The notes under the pieces were generated by a model that saw nothing but the letters and a program-made list of their open reading frames with translations, was not told the origin of the DNA and ran no database searches. This document shows positions 7,107 through 13,226 of a DNA stretch of 14,671 nucleotides, in pieces (within the stretch, counting starts at the first letter, position 1; every line of letters starts with the position of its first letter). This DNA is from Candidatus Zipacnadia bacterium. GTDB taxonomy: Bacteria > Armatimonadota > Zipacnadia > Zipacnadales > Zipacnadaceae. The stretch lies in the NCBI GenBank assembly GCA_029821455.1, contig JALGTI010000047.1:1-14671 (forward strand), in the 5' to 3' direction. The translations under genes and the position numbers were made by a program.

Positions 7107-7892
7107 TCACCGCTCAAGGTCGAGAATTCTATTCGGCTGGCTATAGACGGTAGCCCGGTCATCGCGCACAAAGCCGCAGAGGGTGATGTTGCAGCGTTCG
7201 GCGACCTCGATTGCCAGCGACGACGGCGCCGAGACCGCAGCTATCAGTTCTATCCCTGCACGAGCAGCTTTCGACACCAGCTCAAAGCTCACACGCCCCG
7301 ACAGTGCAACCCCACAGCCGGCCATGGAACGCCTCTCCAGCACGCACTGGCCGATAGCTTTGTCGAGCGCATTGTGGCGTCCAATGTCCTCTGCAAAGGC
7401 GATTAAGTCACCATCTGCCGAGAATATCCCCGTCGCGTGAGTGCCACCAGTCTGTGCAAAAATGCTCTGCCGCGTATGCATAGCTTCGACCACGTCCAGG
7501 AGCAGAGCTATCGGCACGTGTAACGTTTCCCCTACGGAAGGCGTGTTCGATAGAAACCTTTCTACGTCGTCGCGGCTTCCGCACACGCTAGAGTCAACCA
7601 ACTCAATAAGGATGGTGCCAGGATCATCCAGGCACTCTTGAACCAGACTGATGTCCTTGCGGCCACCGATGATTCGCTCCGAAAACGCAAAGCCGACTGC
7701 CAGGGCGATCCTGTCACCGGGCGTGCACATAAGCGTGTAGCTTCCCACGTCCTTGATATGCACGTGCACGGGCTGCTCAACCGCCACGTACTCTGGCTCC
7801 CGCACAGCCCGCAAACCCGAGCTGGCGACGCGCCATGGCTCAACACCACGGATGGCTTGGTCCTCCTCTGTGGCTCCACTGCTGTCAGTCAT
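7107..7892 (-). CDS. fdhD: FdhD formate dehydrogenase accessory sulfurtransferase
   Basis: FdhD passes sulfur from a cysteine desulfurase to the molybdenum cofactor before its insertion into formate dehydrogenase. I place the start at ATG 7892 (261 residues), preceded by AAGGTGA at good spacing. The ATG at 7931 is in frame but has only a weak site and overlaps the gene before it. Family features include AVEQPVHVHIKDVG, CTPGDRIALAVGFAFSE, TGGTHATGIFSADG, FAEDIGRHNALDKAIGQ, LSGRVSFELVSKAARAGI and SAPSSLAIEVAE. The loop that normally reads C-x-x-C-G here reads SSVCGS: only the second Cys (104) remains and the first is Ser101. It is the last gene of the operon. No formate dehydrogenase is in the window, so the client enzyme must be encoded elsewhere. 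Confidence 0.92.
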   Translation of the reverse strand: MTDSSGATEEDQAIRGVEPWRVASSGLRAVREPEYVAVEQPVHVHIKDVGSYTLMCTPGDRIALAVGFAFSERIIGGRKDISLVQECLDDPGTILIELVDSSVCGSRDDVERFLSNTPSVGETLHVPIALLLDVVEAMHTRQSIFAQTGGTHATGIFSADGDLIAFAEDIGRHNALDKAIGQCVLERRSMAGCGVALSGRVSFELVSKAARAGIELIAAVSAPSSLAIEVAERCNITLCGFVRDDRATVYSQPNRILDLER

Positions 7893-7920
7893 CACTTCAC
7901 CTTGTAGCACATGTCGTCGG

Positions 7921-8856
7921 TCAGTGCACATCCAGCTCGTGCAGCATAAACAGGATGTGCTCCATTGTAGTCAGTATCTCGCCCAGATACTCCTCAACGG
8001 CCCTGACGCTACCCGGGAGGGTGTATATCAGCGTCTCTCCCATAATCCCGGCTACCCCACGGCTGAGCAGCGCATTGGGGTTTTCCGCCCCGAACTTGAG
8101 GCGAATTGCCTCCATTATGCCAGGGATGAGCTTGTCACACAGCCCTGAGACCGTCTCCGGCGTGATATCCCTGAGGCCCACACCGGTACCGCCTGTGGTA
8201 AAGACTACGTCAACGCCGGCATCTCGTGCAGCGGCTAACTCCCTGCGCAGCTCATCAGCATTATCCGGCAAGATCGTTGTCTCTATCTCGGCGTGCCAGC
8301 ATGTGCCACGGAGAAACTCTTCGAGCAGTTCATTCACTCGGGGGCCACTCTTGTCAGTGTACTCACCACGGAATGCCCGGTCACTCATTGTGATGATGCG
8401 GAACCGCAACGTTCTGGGAAGATATGTCACTGCATCCCCTGGGCGAACGGTTCCACCTTCAATAACCCGGCAGAAGATGCCCTCCTTCAGCATTATTGAG
8501 ATGTCAACGTTGGGCAGCAGCATGTGGGTGTCTTCGTGCTCCGCCTTGCCAATCTGGGTAACCTCAAGCTCGACCTCACCGATCCTGAAGCGGTCCAGAA
8601 CAGCGACGCCGCTCAGATCCATGCCGCCAACGGAGATATTTGCCGCGAAGTCGCCGGCAGTGAATCGCCCGTTCGCCTTTGCAGCGAACCGATCAATACT
8701 CTCCTGGCTGATAATGCTGACCTGGCGATGCCAGGGGCCGGCATGGGCGTCACCGATGATGCCGTGGTCATCAATGCGAATCTCATCCACCGGGCGTTTG
8801 ACGGTGCCTTGTTCGGCGGAGGTGTTTACCGAAACGACCTCAAGACTCTTCGACAT
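7921..8856 (-). CDS. MOSC domain-MogA molybdopterin adenylyltransferase fusion
   Basis: The protein has 311 residues in two domains. Residues 1-145 are a MOSC domain: PVDEIRIDDHGIIGDAHAGPWHR (about 22-44), and a late Cys129 in GIFCRVIEGG where the family carries its conserved cysteine. MOSC domains bind Moco or handle its sulfur. Residues 150-311 are MogA/MoaB-like: RIITMSDRAFRGEYTDKSGP, FTTGGTGVGLRDITPE (219-234), GIMEAIRLKFG and YTLPGSVRAVEEYL, which bind molybdopterin and ATP and form adenylyl-molybdopterin for MoeA. The fusion places adenylation and cofactor sulfur handling or transfer in one chain. The ATG at 8856 overlaps the end of moaC by 17 bases, and its own stop overlaps the region just upstream of fdhD. 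Confidence 0.9.
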   Translation of the reverse strand: MSKSLEVVSVNTSAEQGTVKRPVDEIRIDDHGIIGDAHAGPWHRQVSIISQESIDRFAAKANGRFTAGDFAANISVGGMDLSGVAVLDRFRIGEVELEVTQIGKAEHEDTHMLLPNVDISIMLKEGIFCRVIEGGTVRPGDAVTYLPRTLRFRIITMSDRAFRGEYTDKSGPRVNELLEEFLRGTCWHAEIETTILPDNADELRRELAAARDAGVDVVFTTGGTGVGLRDITPETVSGLCDKLIPGIMEAIRLKFGAENPNALLSRGVAGIMGETLIYTLPGSVRAVEEYLGEILTTMEHILFMLHELDVH

Positions 8857-9301
8857 CTTCTTTTACCTTCTCCACAAGGTAGATATCGCCGATACGCATC
8901 GCTTTGTCCACCGCCTTGCACATATCGTAGACGGTCAGCAGCGCCACACTGACAGCCGTGAGGGCCTCCATTTCAACACCAGTGCGGCCAACGCACTCGA
9001 CCTCACTTGTGACGGTGATTCGCCCGGCCTCCAGACACAACTGCACGGCAACTTTGTCAAGTACCAGCGGGTGACACAACGGGATGAGTTCGGCGGTTCG
9101 CTTAGCTGCCTGGATGCCGGCAATCTCGGCAACTGTCAGGACGTCACCCTTTTTCATCTGGTTTTCTGCGATCAGGGCCACTGTTCCCTCAGACATCGTG
9201 ATAGTGCCCTGTGCACGGCTGCGCCGTCGCTGTGGCACTTTCGACCCCACATTTACCATTCTGGCGCGGCCTTCACCATCCACATGGGATAGGTTGTCCA
9301 T
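8840..9301 (-). CDS. moaC: MoaC, cyclic pyranopterin monophosphate synthase
   Basis: MoaC converts the MoaA product, 3',8-cyclo-7,8-dihydro-GTP, to cyclic pyranopterin monophosphate, the first stable Moco intermediate. The 153-residue length is normal. Conserved motifs are MVNVGSK (15-21), QGTITMS, KKGDVLTVAEIAGIQAAK (50-67), LIPLCHPL (72-79), TGVEMEALTAVSVALLTVYDMCKAVDK (107-133) and the KVKED tail. The active-site residues expected from E. coli MoaC (Lys51, His77, a Glu in GVEMEA, Asp126, Lys129/133) all appear present. The ATG at 9301 follows AGGAGG seven bases upstream and lies one base after the moaA stop, so the two are translationally coupled. Confidence 0.95.
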   Translation of the reverse strand: MDNLSHVDGEGRARMVNVGSKVPQRRRSRAQGTITMSEGTVALIAENQMKKGDVLTVAEIAGIQAAKRTAELIPLCHPLVLDKVAVQLCLEAGRITVTSEVECVGRTGVEMEALTAVSVALLTVYDMCKAVDKAMRIGDIYLVEKVKEDVEES

Positions 9302-9302
9302 T

Positions 9303-10103
9303 TCATCCTCCTATCGCGCGCATGCAGGGGAGGTTGCAGGCCCCCCCGGCTTCAGGCTTGTCGCGGACCGCTTGCCGGATAGCCTCCCTGGCTCCCAGTT
9401 TACGCACACTAAAGCGAAGATCGGAAAACAGGCAGGGCTTTACAAACCCGTCGGCCGAGAGGCGCAGGCGGTTGCAGTGCGCACAGTCCCCACCGCTGCC
9501 CCCCTCGACGACCCAGAACCGGCCCGTAGCGGCATCCATCCTCCGGATGAAGCGCACTTCGAAGTCGTTTTCCCGCGCGAACTGCGCCACATCAAGGGCG
9601 TCCGGCTCCAACGACGACTCTGACACAACACAATTGAGCTTAATGGGAGTAAGACCCGCCTGCCCGGCGGCCTCGATACCCTCCAATACGCGGCGGATAT
9701 CCCCACCGCCAGTGATCTCCGTATAGCGCTCAGGCGACATCGTGTCAAGGCTTACATTCACTCGGTGAAGGCCAGCCGCGGCCAAGGCAGCGGCATGCTC
9801 GGCCAGGAAGATCCCGTTCGTGCTCATCGCCAGGTCCCTGATGCCCTCGATCTCGGCCAGCATTCCCACAAGCACGCTGATGTCACGGCGCACCAGCGGC
9901 TCACCGCCGGTCAGCCGCACCTTCGTGACCCCCATGTCAACTGCTACTCCCGTCACCTCGACGACTTCTTCAAACGACAGAATATCCTCACGGGGAAGGA
10001 GCGTTACTCCCGCAGCGGGCACACAGTAGCGGCAGCGCAGATTGCACCTGTCGGTTACGGAGATCCTCAAGTAATTGATGGTGCGTCCGAAGCGATCTTT
10101 CAT
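9303..10103 (-). CDS. moaA: MoaA, GTP 3',8-cyclase (short form)
   Basis: MoaA is the radical-SAM enzyme that starts Moco synthesis by cyclising GTP. The ATG at 10103 overlaps the moeA stop as ATGA and gives 266 residues; a GTG at 10112 would add three. The SAM cluster motif is C20-x3-C24-x2-C27 (DRCNLRCRYC), followed by VRLTGGEPLVRRD, STNG and VNVSLDT. The C-terminal cluster Cys are C207, C210 (DCAHCNRLRLSADG) and C224, and the chain ends in the Gly-Gly (MRAIGG) needed in MoaA. Typical MoaA has about 320-340 residues. Here the segment between FIRRMD and the second cluster is only about 17 residues (AATGRFWVVEGGSGGDC), roughly 50 fewer than usual, with no frameshift apparent. All six cluster cysteines being intact argues that it is active. 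Confidence 0.92.
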   Translation of the reverse strand: MKDRFGRTINYLRISVTDRCNLRCRYCVPAAGVTLLPREDILSFEEVVEVTGVAVDMGVTKVRLTGGEPLVRRDISVLVGMLAEIEGIRDLAMSTNGIFLAEHAAALAAAGLHRVNVSLDTMSPERYTEITGGGDIRRVLEGIEAAGQAGLTPIKLNCVVSESSLEPDALDVAQFARENDFEVRFIRRMDAATGRFWVVEGGSGGDCAHCNRLRLSADGFVKPCLFSDLRFSVRKLGAREAIRQAVRDKPEAGGACNLPCMRAIGG

Positions 10104-11311
10104 TGGCGGCACCTAGCCAATGGTGTAAATGTCACTTCGTCGCCCGCCCCAATCTCGGCTACACCCACGGGAACGGTGAAGAAGCCATCGGCGTCCGTCA
10201 GCGCAGTCAGATGCGCGGAACCATGGTACTCCACTGGCTCCACGCTTCCGCCTTGGCTGAGGCGACATGGCACATATTCGAGACGCTCTGTCTTGCGACG
10301 TTTGAAATCGGCGGCAAGTCGGAGACTGAACTCGCGCATCTGCCCAGTTGTTCCCATCATCAATGCAACCGCGCGCAATACAAACAAATGAAACATTAGG
10401 TACGCGGAAACGGGGTTACCAGGCAACCCGAACACCACCTTGCCCCCCCCGGATGCGTATGTCGTTGGCTTGCCGGGCTTGATGGCGACGCGTGAGAAAT
10501 GCAGACCCAGCCCTACGTCGGCGAGGGCTTCAATCACGAAATCAAAATCGCCCGCTGATACCCCACCGGACAGCACCACCATATCGGCGCCTTCCAAAGC
10601 ACTGCGGATCGCTCCGGCAATCGCCTCTCTATCGTCGGACACGATCTCTTCGCTGACTACGTCCAGGCCAAACTCCCGTGCCAGTCCCACCAGCAGCGGC
10701 CCGTTGCAGTTCATAATCTTCCCCCACGTCAACAGGTCAGGCGTATCGACAATCTCACCCCCCGTTGAGATTATCGCGACACGCACCCGGTGGGCAACCT
10801 CCACGTCAGTGACACCGCAGGCGATCAGATTTGCCACCTCGAGAGCACCAAGGGTCGTACCCGCCGCTAAGATTGTGTCCCCGTGGCGCACGTCCTCCGC
10901 TTTCCAGCAGATATTGGGTGGGCCTCCGTGTTTGTGGATCTTGACGATATTGCTGTGCTCCTCGGCGTGTTCGACTATGATCACCCGGGCAGTGCCAGCA
11001 GGCACAGCCGCACCGGTCATCACCTTCACGGCAGAGCCGGGAATGAGTTGCCTCTTCCCTACCTCGCCGGCCGCGACCGTTTCCAGGAGGTGATATTCAT
11101 CGCGCTCATCGTCCGCCAGAACCGCGTAGCCGTCCATCGCGGATTTGTCGAATGGTGGCAGGTCCAGGCGGGAGACCTGGTCTGACAACAGAACCCGACC
11201 GATGGCATCGCGCACCGGGATCATCTCACCGGGCGGATTGATGTCAGCAAGCGTTTCATCCAGTATTCCAAAAGCTTCCTCACGCGGAATCATCGGCTCA
11301 AACTTTCTCAT
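10100..11311 (-). CDS. moeA: MoeA, molybdopterin molybdotransferase
   Basis: MoeA inserts molybdate into adenylyl-molybdopterin made by the MogA domain. The start is ATG 11311 (403 residues), preceded by AAGGAG at suitable spacing. The frame extends to 11452, but that part lies inside the preceding gene and has no MoeA similarity. Motifs in order: LPPFDKSAMDGYAV (51-64), VKVMTGAAVPAGTARVI (95-111), ISTGGEIVDTP (181-191), NCNGPLLVGLAREFG, VLSGGVSAGDFDFV (246-259), FSRVAIKPGKPTTYA and VFGLPGNPVSAYLMF (292-306). Domain IV follows to the end. The start overlaps the ModE-like gene by 14 bases and the stop overlaps moaA by four, so it is in the middle of one transcript. No fused MogA, MoaB or periplasmic-binding-type domain is present. 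Confidence 0.94.
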   Translation of the reverse strand: MRKFEPMIPREEAFGILDETLADINPPGEMIPVRDAIGRVLLSDQVSRLDLPPFDKSAMDGYAVLADDERDEYHLLETVAAGEVGKRQLIPGSAVKVMTGAAVPAGTARVIIVEHAEEHSNIVKIHKHGGPPNICWKAEDVRHGDTILAAGTTLGALEVANLIACGVTDVEVAHRVRVAIISTGGEIVDTPDLLTWGKIMNCNGPLLVGLAREFGLDVVSEEIVSDDREAIAGAIRSALEGADMVVLSGGVSAGDFDFVIEALADVGLGLHFSRVAIKPGKPTTYASGGGKVVFGLPGNPVSAYLMFHLFVLRAVALMMGTTGQMREFSLRLAADFKRRKTERLEYVPCRLSQGGSVEPVEYHGSAHLTALTDADGFFTVPVGVAEIGAGDEVTFTPLARCRQ

Positions 11312-12110
11312 CAGGTGCTCCTTTGTGGTAATGTGCGGCGAACCGGCGGTCGGCATAGTCTGCCACCTCTTTGTTAACATGGCTGAAGACTTCCAGCAGG
11401 TGCTTGCCCTCAGGTGAAAGCGCCGATCGCCCGCCACCAACTCCTCCAGCACGAGGCAACACTAACTGTTTGCCCAGGTGCTTCTCGGCGGTTTTGATCA
11501 GCCCCCAGGCATAGCGATAGCTCATCTGCGCCACCTGCGCTGCCTCACGTAGCGTGCCAAAACGCTCCACCCCCTCCAGTAGCCGCGCTAATCCGGCCCC
11601 GAAGACATGCAGATTATCCAGCGTGAACCAGACCTTGGTTCTGACAGCCAGACCTGACTTGCTTAGATAGCGCCGCTGGTCTGCCAGTGCGTCGCAGATG
11701 GCCTCGCGTAGCCCCTTGTCGGTCAGCTTGCCTCGCAGCACCCGCTTCCACTCCCGCAGCGAGGCACCTGGATGGACTCGGAGTTGCGCCGCCGACCGTA
11801 GCCTCTCTACATCACCGCGAACATCGGTCTCACCTGCAACGCTATCTACAAAGACAATAATGTCGCCCTTGCCCCGGCGGGCCAGTGCGTTGGATTCTGC
11901 TACAATGTGATCGTACGAGTCGCGGCATGCTTCAATGAATGATGCAAGTTCAGCTTGCGTACTGAAGAAGCTTGCCGATTTGCTCGCCTTCGCCTTGCCA
12001 TGGCCACACTTGGCATAAACGGAATTCGGCAGGATATCGCACAGCCTCTGTGCCAGATGGGTCTTGCCCACGCCGCGTCCGGCCCCGCAGATGATCCACA
12101 CTGTCGTCAT
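11298..12110 (-). CDS. P-loop NTPase fused to ModE-type DNA-binding domain
   Basis: This 270-residue protein has two unlike halves. The N-terminus (1-~115) begins WIICGAGRGVGKT, a Walker A P-loop at 9-17, followed by YAKCGHGK, DHIVAESNAL and GDIIVFVDS, a small SIMIBI/MobB-like nucleotide-binding fold. Residues about 157-250 match the ModE N-terminal winged helix: KVWFTLDNLHVFGAGLARLLEGVERFGTLREAAQ, MSYRYAWGLIKTAEKHLG, and the GG-x-GGG-x-x-LSPEGKHLL wing. The MOP molybdate-binding domains that follow in classical ModE are absent. I infer a regulator of this operon in which the P-loop domain replaces molybdate sensing. The ATG at 12110 overlaps the preceding stop as TAATG; an in-frame TTG at 12131 is less likely. 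A ModE-box inverted repeat upstream of the operon supports the DNA-binding role. Confidence 0.8.
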   Translation of the reverse strand: MTTVWIICGAGRGVGKTHLAQRLCDILPNSVYAKCGHGKAKASKSASFFSTQAELASFIEACRDSYDHIVAESNALARRGKGDIIVFVDSVAGETDVRGDVERLRSAAQLRVHPGASLREWKRVLRGKLTDKGLREAICDALADQRRYLSKSGLAVRTKVWFTLDNLHVFGAGLARLLEGVERFGTLREAAQVAQMSYRYAWGLIKTAEKHLGKQLVLPRAGGVGGGRSALSPEGKHLLEVFSHVNKEVADYADRRFAAHYHKGAPDEKV

Positions 12111-12400
12111 TAGAAGCACCCCAGCCCACAAGCCCGCACCTTGATGTCCAGACAGTTAAGCAGCTTCCCCATCTTCCTGGTGCTTATGTCTAGCTTGCCA
12201 GCCACGGCGCGTGCAGTGTCACAGGCGATCCACCCGCTTGCATACAGGGTCGTCAGGTCGCACTCCAAATGCTCATCAGACTCAATAACGCACACTGCGC
12301 AGTCATTGGCCGCTACGACATCAATTTGGATGCTCTCATCGTTAGCAAACGCGTTGACCGACTCAAGCATAGTTTCTGGAACGCCTAAGCGCACGCTCAT
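12110..12400 (-). CDS. Small cysteine-rich protein, first gene of the Moco operon
   Basis: This 96-residue protein has seven cysteines (34, 37, 47, 60, 83, 91, 95), including a C-x-x-C at 34-37 (NDCAVC) and a tail IKVRACGLGCF. From about 55 onward (SGWIACDTARAVAGKLDISTRKMGKLLNCLDIKVRAC) it looks like a small helix-turn-helix: a residue run that selects, then turns, then pairs with a second helix. I have a weak memory of the C-x-x-G-[CL]-F ending in small proteins near Moco genes, but cannot name a family. The start is secure: ATG 12400 after AAGGAGG at eight bases. Its stop shares bases with the start of the P-loop/ModE gene, so the two proteins are made together. Metal or Fe-S binding by the cysteines is a guess. 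Confidence 0.75.
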   Translation of the reverse strand: MSVRLGVPETMLESVNAFANDESIQIDVVAANDCAVCVIESDEHLECDLTTLYASGWIACDTARAVAGKLDISTRKMGKLLNCLDIKVRACGLGCF

Positions 12401-12428
12401 CTAGACGCCTCCTTCGCCTTAACAAGAG

Positions 12429-12452
12429 CGTTATGCGCAACTGCGCATAACG
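12429..12452. promoter_or_regulatory. ModE-box operator
   Basis: CGTTATGCGCA and TGCGCATAACG form a perfect 11-bp inverted repeat around AC. The outer part is CGTTAT-N12-ATAACG, the same layout as the ModE operator of the E. coli mod operon. It lies 29 bases upstream of the start codon of the first gene and about 40 bases from the best -10 box. The operon encodes a ModE-type DNA-binding domain, which makes autoregulation by molybdenum status likely. Confidence 0.8.
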
Positions 12453-12491
12453 GTTGCCAAAAAGAATGCACCGTCTCGGCACAATATCGTC

Positions 12492-12524
12492 ATTATACTA
12501 ACTCTGCAGCCTAAAGCGCGTCAA
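12492..12524 (-). promoter_or_regulatory. Candidate promoter of the Moco operon
   Basis: On the minus strand a perfect TATAAT (12492-12497) is preceded by TTGACG (12519-12524), but with a 21-bp spacer, longer than the usual 17. The -10 is convincing; the -35 is not. A second, weaker possibility starts at TTGGCA (12454-12459), which would place the ModE box between or over its promoter elements. With the first promoter the ModE box lies in the transcribed leader and would act as a roadblock. Confidence 0.45.
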
Positions 12525-12669
12525 GAGAGTGTCCGAATGTAGGCCTCCCTCTGCGCAAGGAGATTCAGATGCAGTATCGCGGCGTCCTCCACGAGCAGGA
12601 TGATAATCTCCAATGCTCACCTCTTGCCCGGTATTATGCGATAAATCTCACTACAGTTGCAAAGCAGAA

Positions 12670-12948
12670 GTTGTCCCCGGCCAGGCTTTTCTCGATACCG
12701 ATCACACCCTCGACAACTGACGTGGGGGCCTCTTCATACCGAGACTCTTGGATCGCAAGCGGTATGAGGCCTGGAGTGAGGGTGCCAGCCCGGATATATG
12801 CGCCACTGCCGGCCGCCGGGGCAGAGAGATCCTGGATGCTCACCAACCTGAGCCGCTACCACCAAAGGCAGAGGCCGCGATAGAGGCAGTTCCCAAGGAA
12901 CGCCAGAGCTGCGGGAGAGTGATGACACTGTACTGGCCCCCGGAATGA
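12670..12948 (+). pseudogene. Degraded C-terminus of MttB-family methyltransferase
   Basis: The plus-strand frame reads VVPGQAFLDTDHTLDN, an in-frame TGA, then RGGLFIPRLLDRKRYEAW, DICATAGRRGREILDAHQPEPLPP and EAAIEAVPKE. This is the ending of trimethylamine/glycine-betaine-type (MttB superfamily) corrinoid methyltransferases, whose C-termini read approximately GPGGHFLG-x-x-HTLRH, LLDR-x-x-x-x-W, then a helix ending AEHEPEPLP. Only this tail remains: there is no N-terminal barrel, and a stop codon interrupts it. The frame then runs, shifted by one, into an M24 peptidase tail. MttB-type enzymes are usual in anaerobes using methylated amines, but this copy is dead. Confidence 0.65.
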
Positions 12949-13079
12949 CGGTTACCGTGGAGCCAGAGATATACGTGCCCGGGGTTGGAGGGGCGAGGCT
13001 CGAGGATACAGTCCTGGTTACCGAGCATGGCTATGAGAACCTCACACCATACCCCAGTGAGGTGCACATCACGCTTTGA
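12909..13079 (+). pseudogene. Degraded C-terminus of M24 peptidase (Xaa-Pro type)
   Basis: In a frame different from the MttB remnant the sequence reads LRESDDTVLAPGMTVTVEPE, IYVPGVGGARLEDTVLVTEHG and YENLTPYPSEV, then TGA. This is the end of pita-bread (M24) peptidases such as Xaa-Pro aminopeptidases/dipeptidases, whose pattern is L-x-PGMVFTVEPG-x-YVPG-x-GGVRIEDTVLVTE-x-G-x-E-LTP. The metal-binding Glu of VEPE and Glu of LED are retained, but the catalytic domain before them is missing. It is therefore only the last 56 codons. The join with the MttB tail lies around 12905-12925. Confidence 0.7.
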
Positions 13080-13226
13080 GGGAATAGAAGAGCTTGCAGG
13101 GCGCGGGAGGCTGATTGAGGCAGTGAGGAGAATTACCCGACGAAGGAAGAGTTGCTGCCGGTATCTCATGCTCTGAGCGTGATGGCGCTCTGACCACAAG
13201 TACTATCTACGAAGGAGAAATCAATT

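Noticed and set aside
7893..7931. Upstream ATG for FdhD at 7931
   Set aside because: The ribosome site is poor compared with AAGGTGA before ATG 7892, and the extra residues are not part of the family.
7835..9292. Long plus-strand open frame of 485 codons
   Set aside because: It lies antisense to the MOSC-MogA and moaC genes, is rich in Ser/Arg/Pro with no motif, and is explained by codon bias of the real genes on the other strand.
11312..11452. N-terminal extension of MoeA to 11452
   Set aside because: The extra 47 residues lie inside the P-loop/ModE gene, have no MoeA similarity, and ATG 11311 has its own ribosome site.
12111..12131. TTG start at 12131 for the P-loop/ModE protein
   Set aside because: ATG 12110 overlaps the preceding stop (TAATG), and the P-loop starts normally a few residues after it.
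12401..12491. Possible Moco riboswitch in the operon leader
   Set aside because: The leader is short and its only strong structure is the perfect inverted repeat that fits a protein operator. The multi-helix layout of the Moco RNA motif is not seen.
12569..12883. Plus-strand 104-codon open frame from ATG 12569
   Set aside because: Its product has no family features, while another frame over the same bases carries the MttB tail motifs.
13080..13176. Short plus-strand frame EGIEELAGRGRLIEAVRRI...
   Set aside because: Too short, with no start or family similarity, and it follows the M24 remnant stop. Probably spacer or unrecognisable decay.
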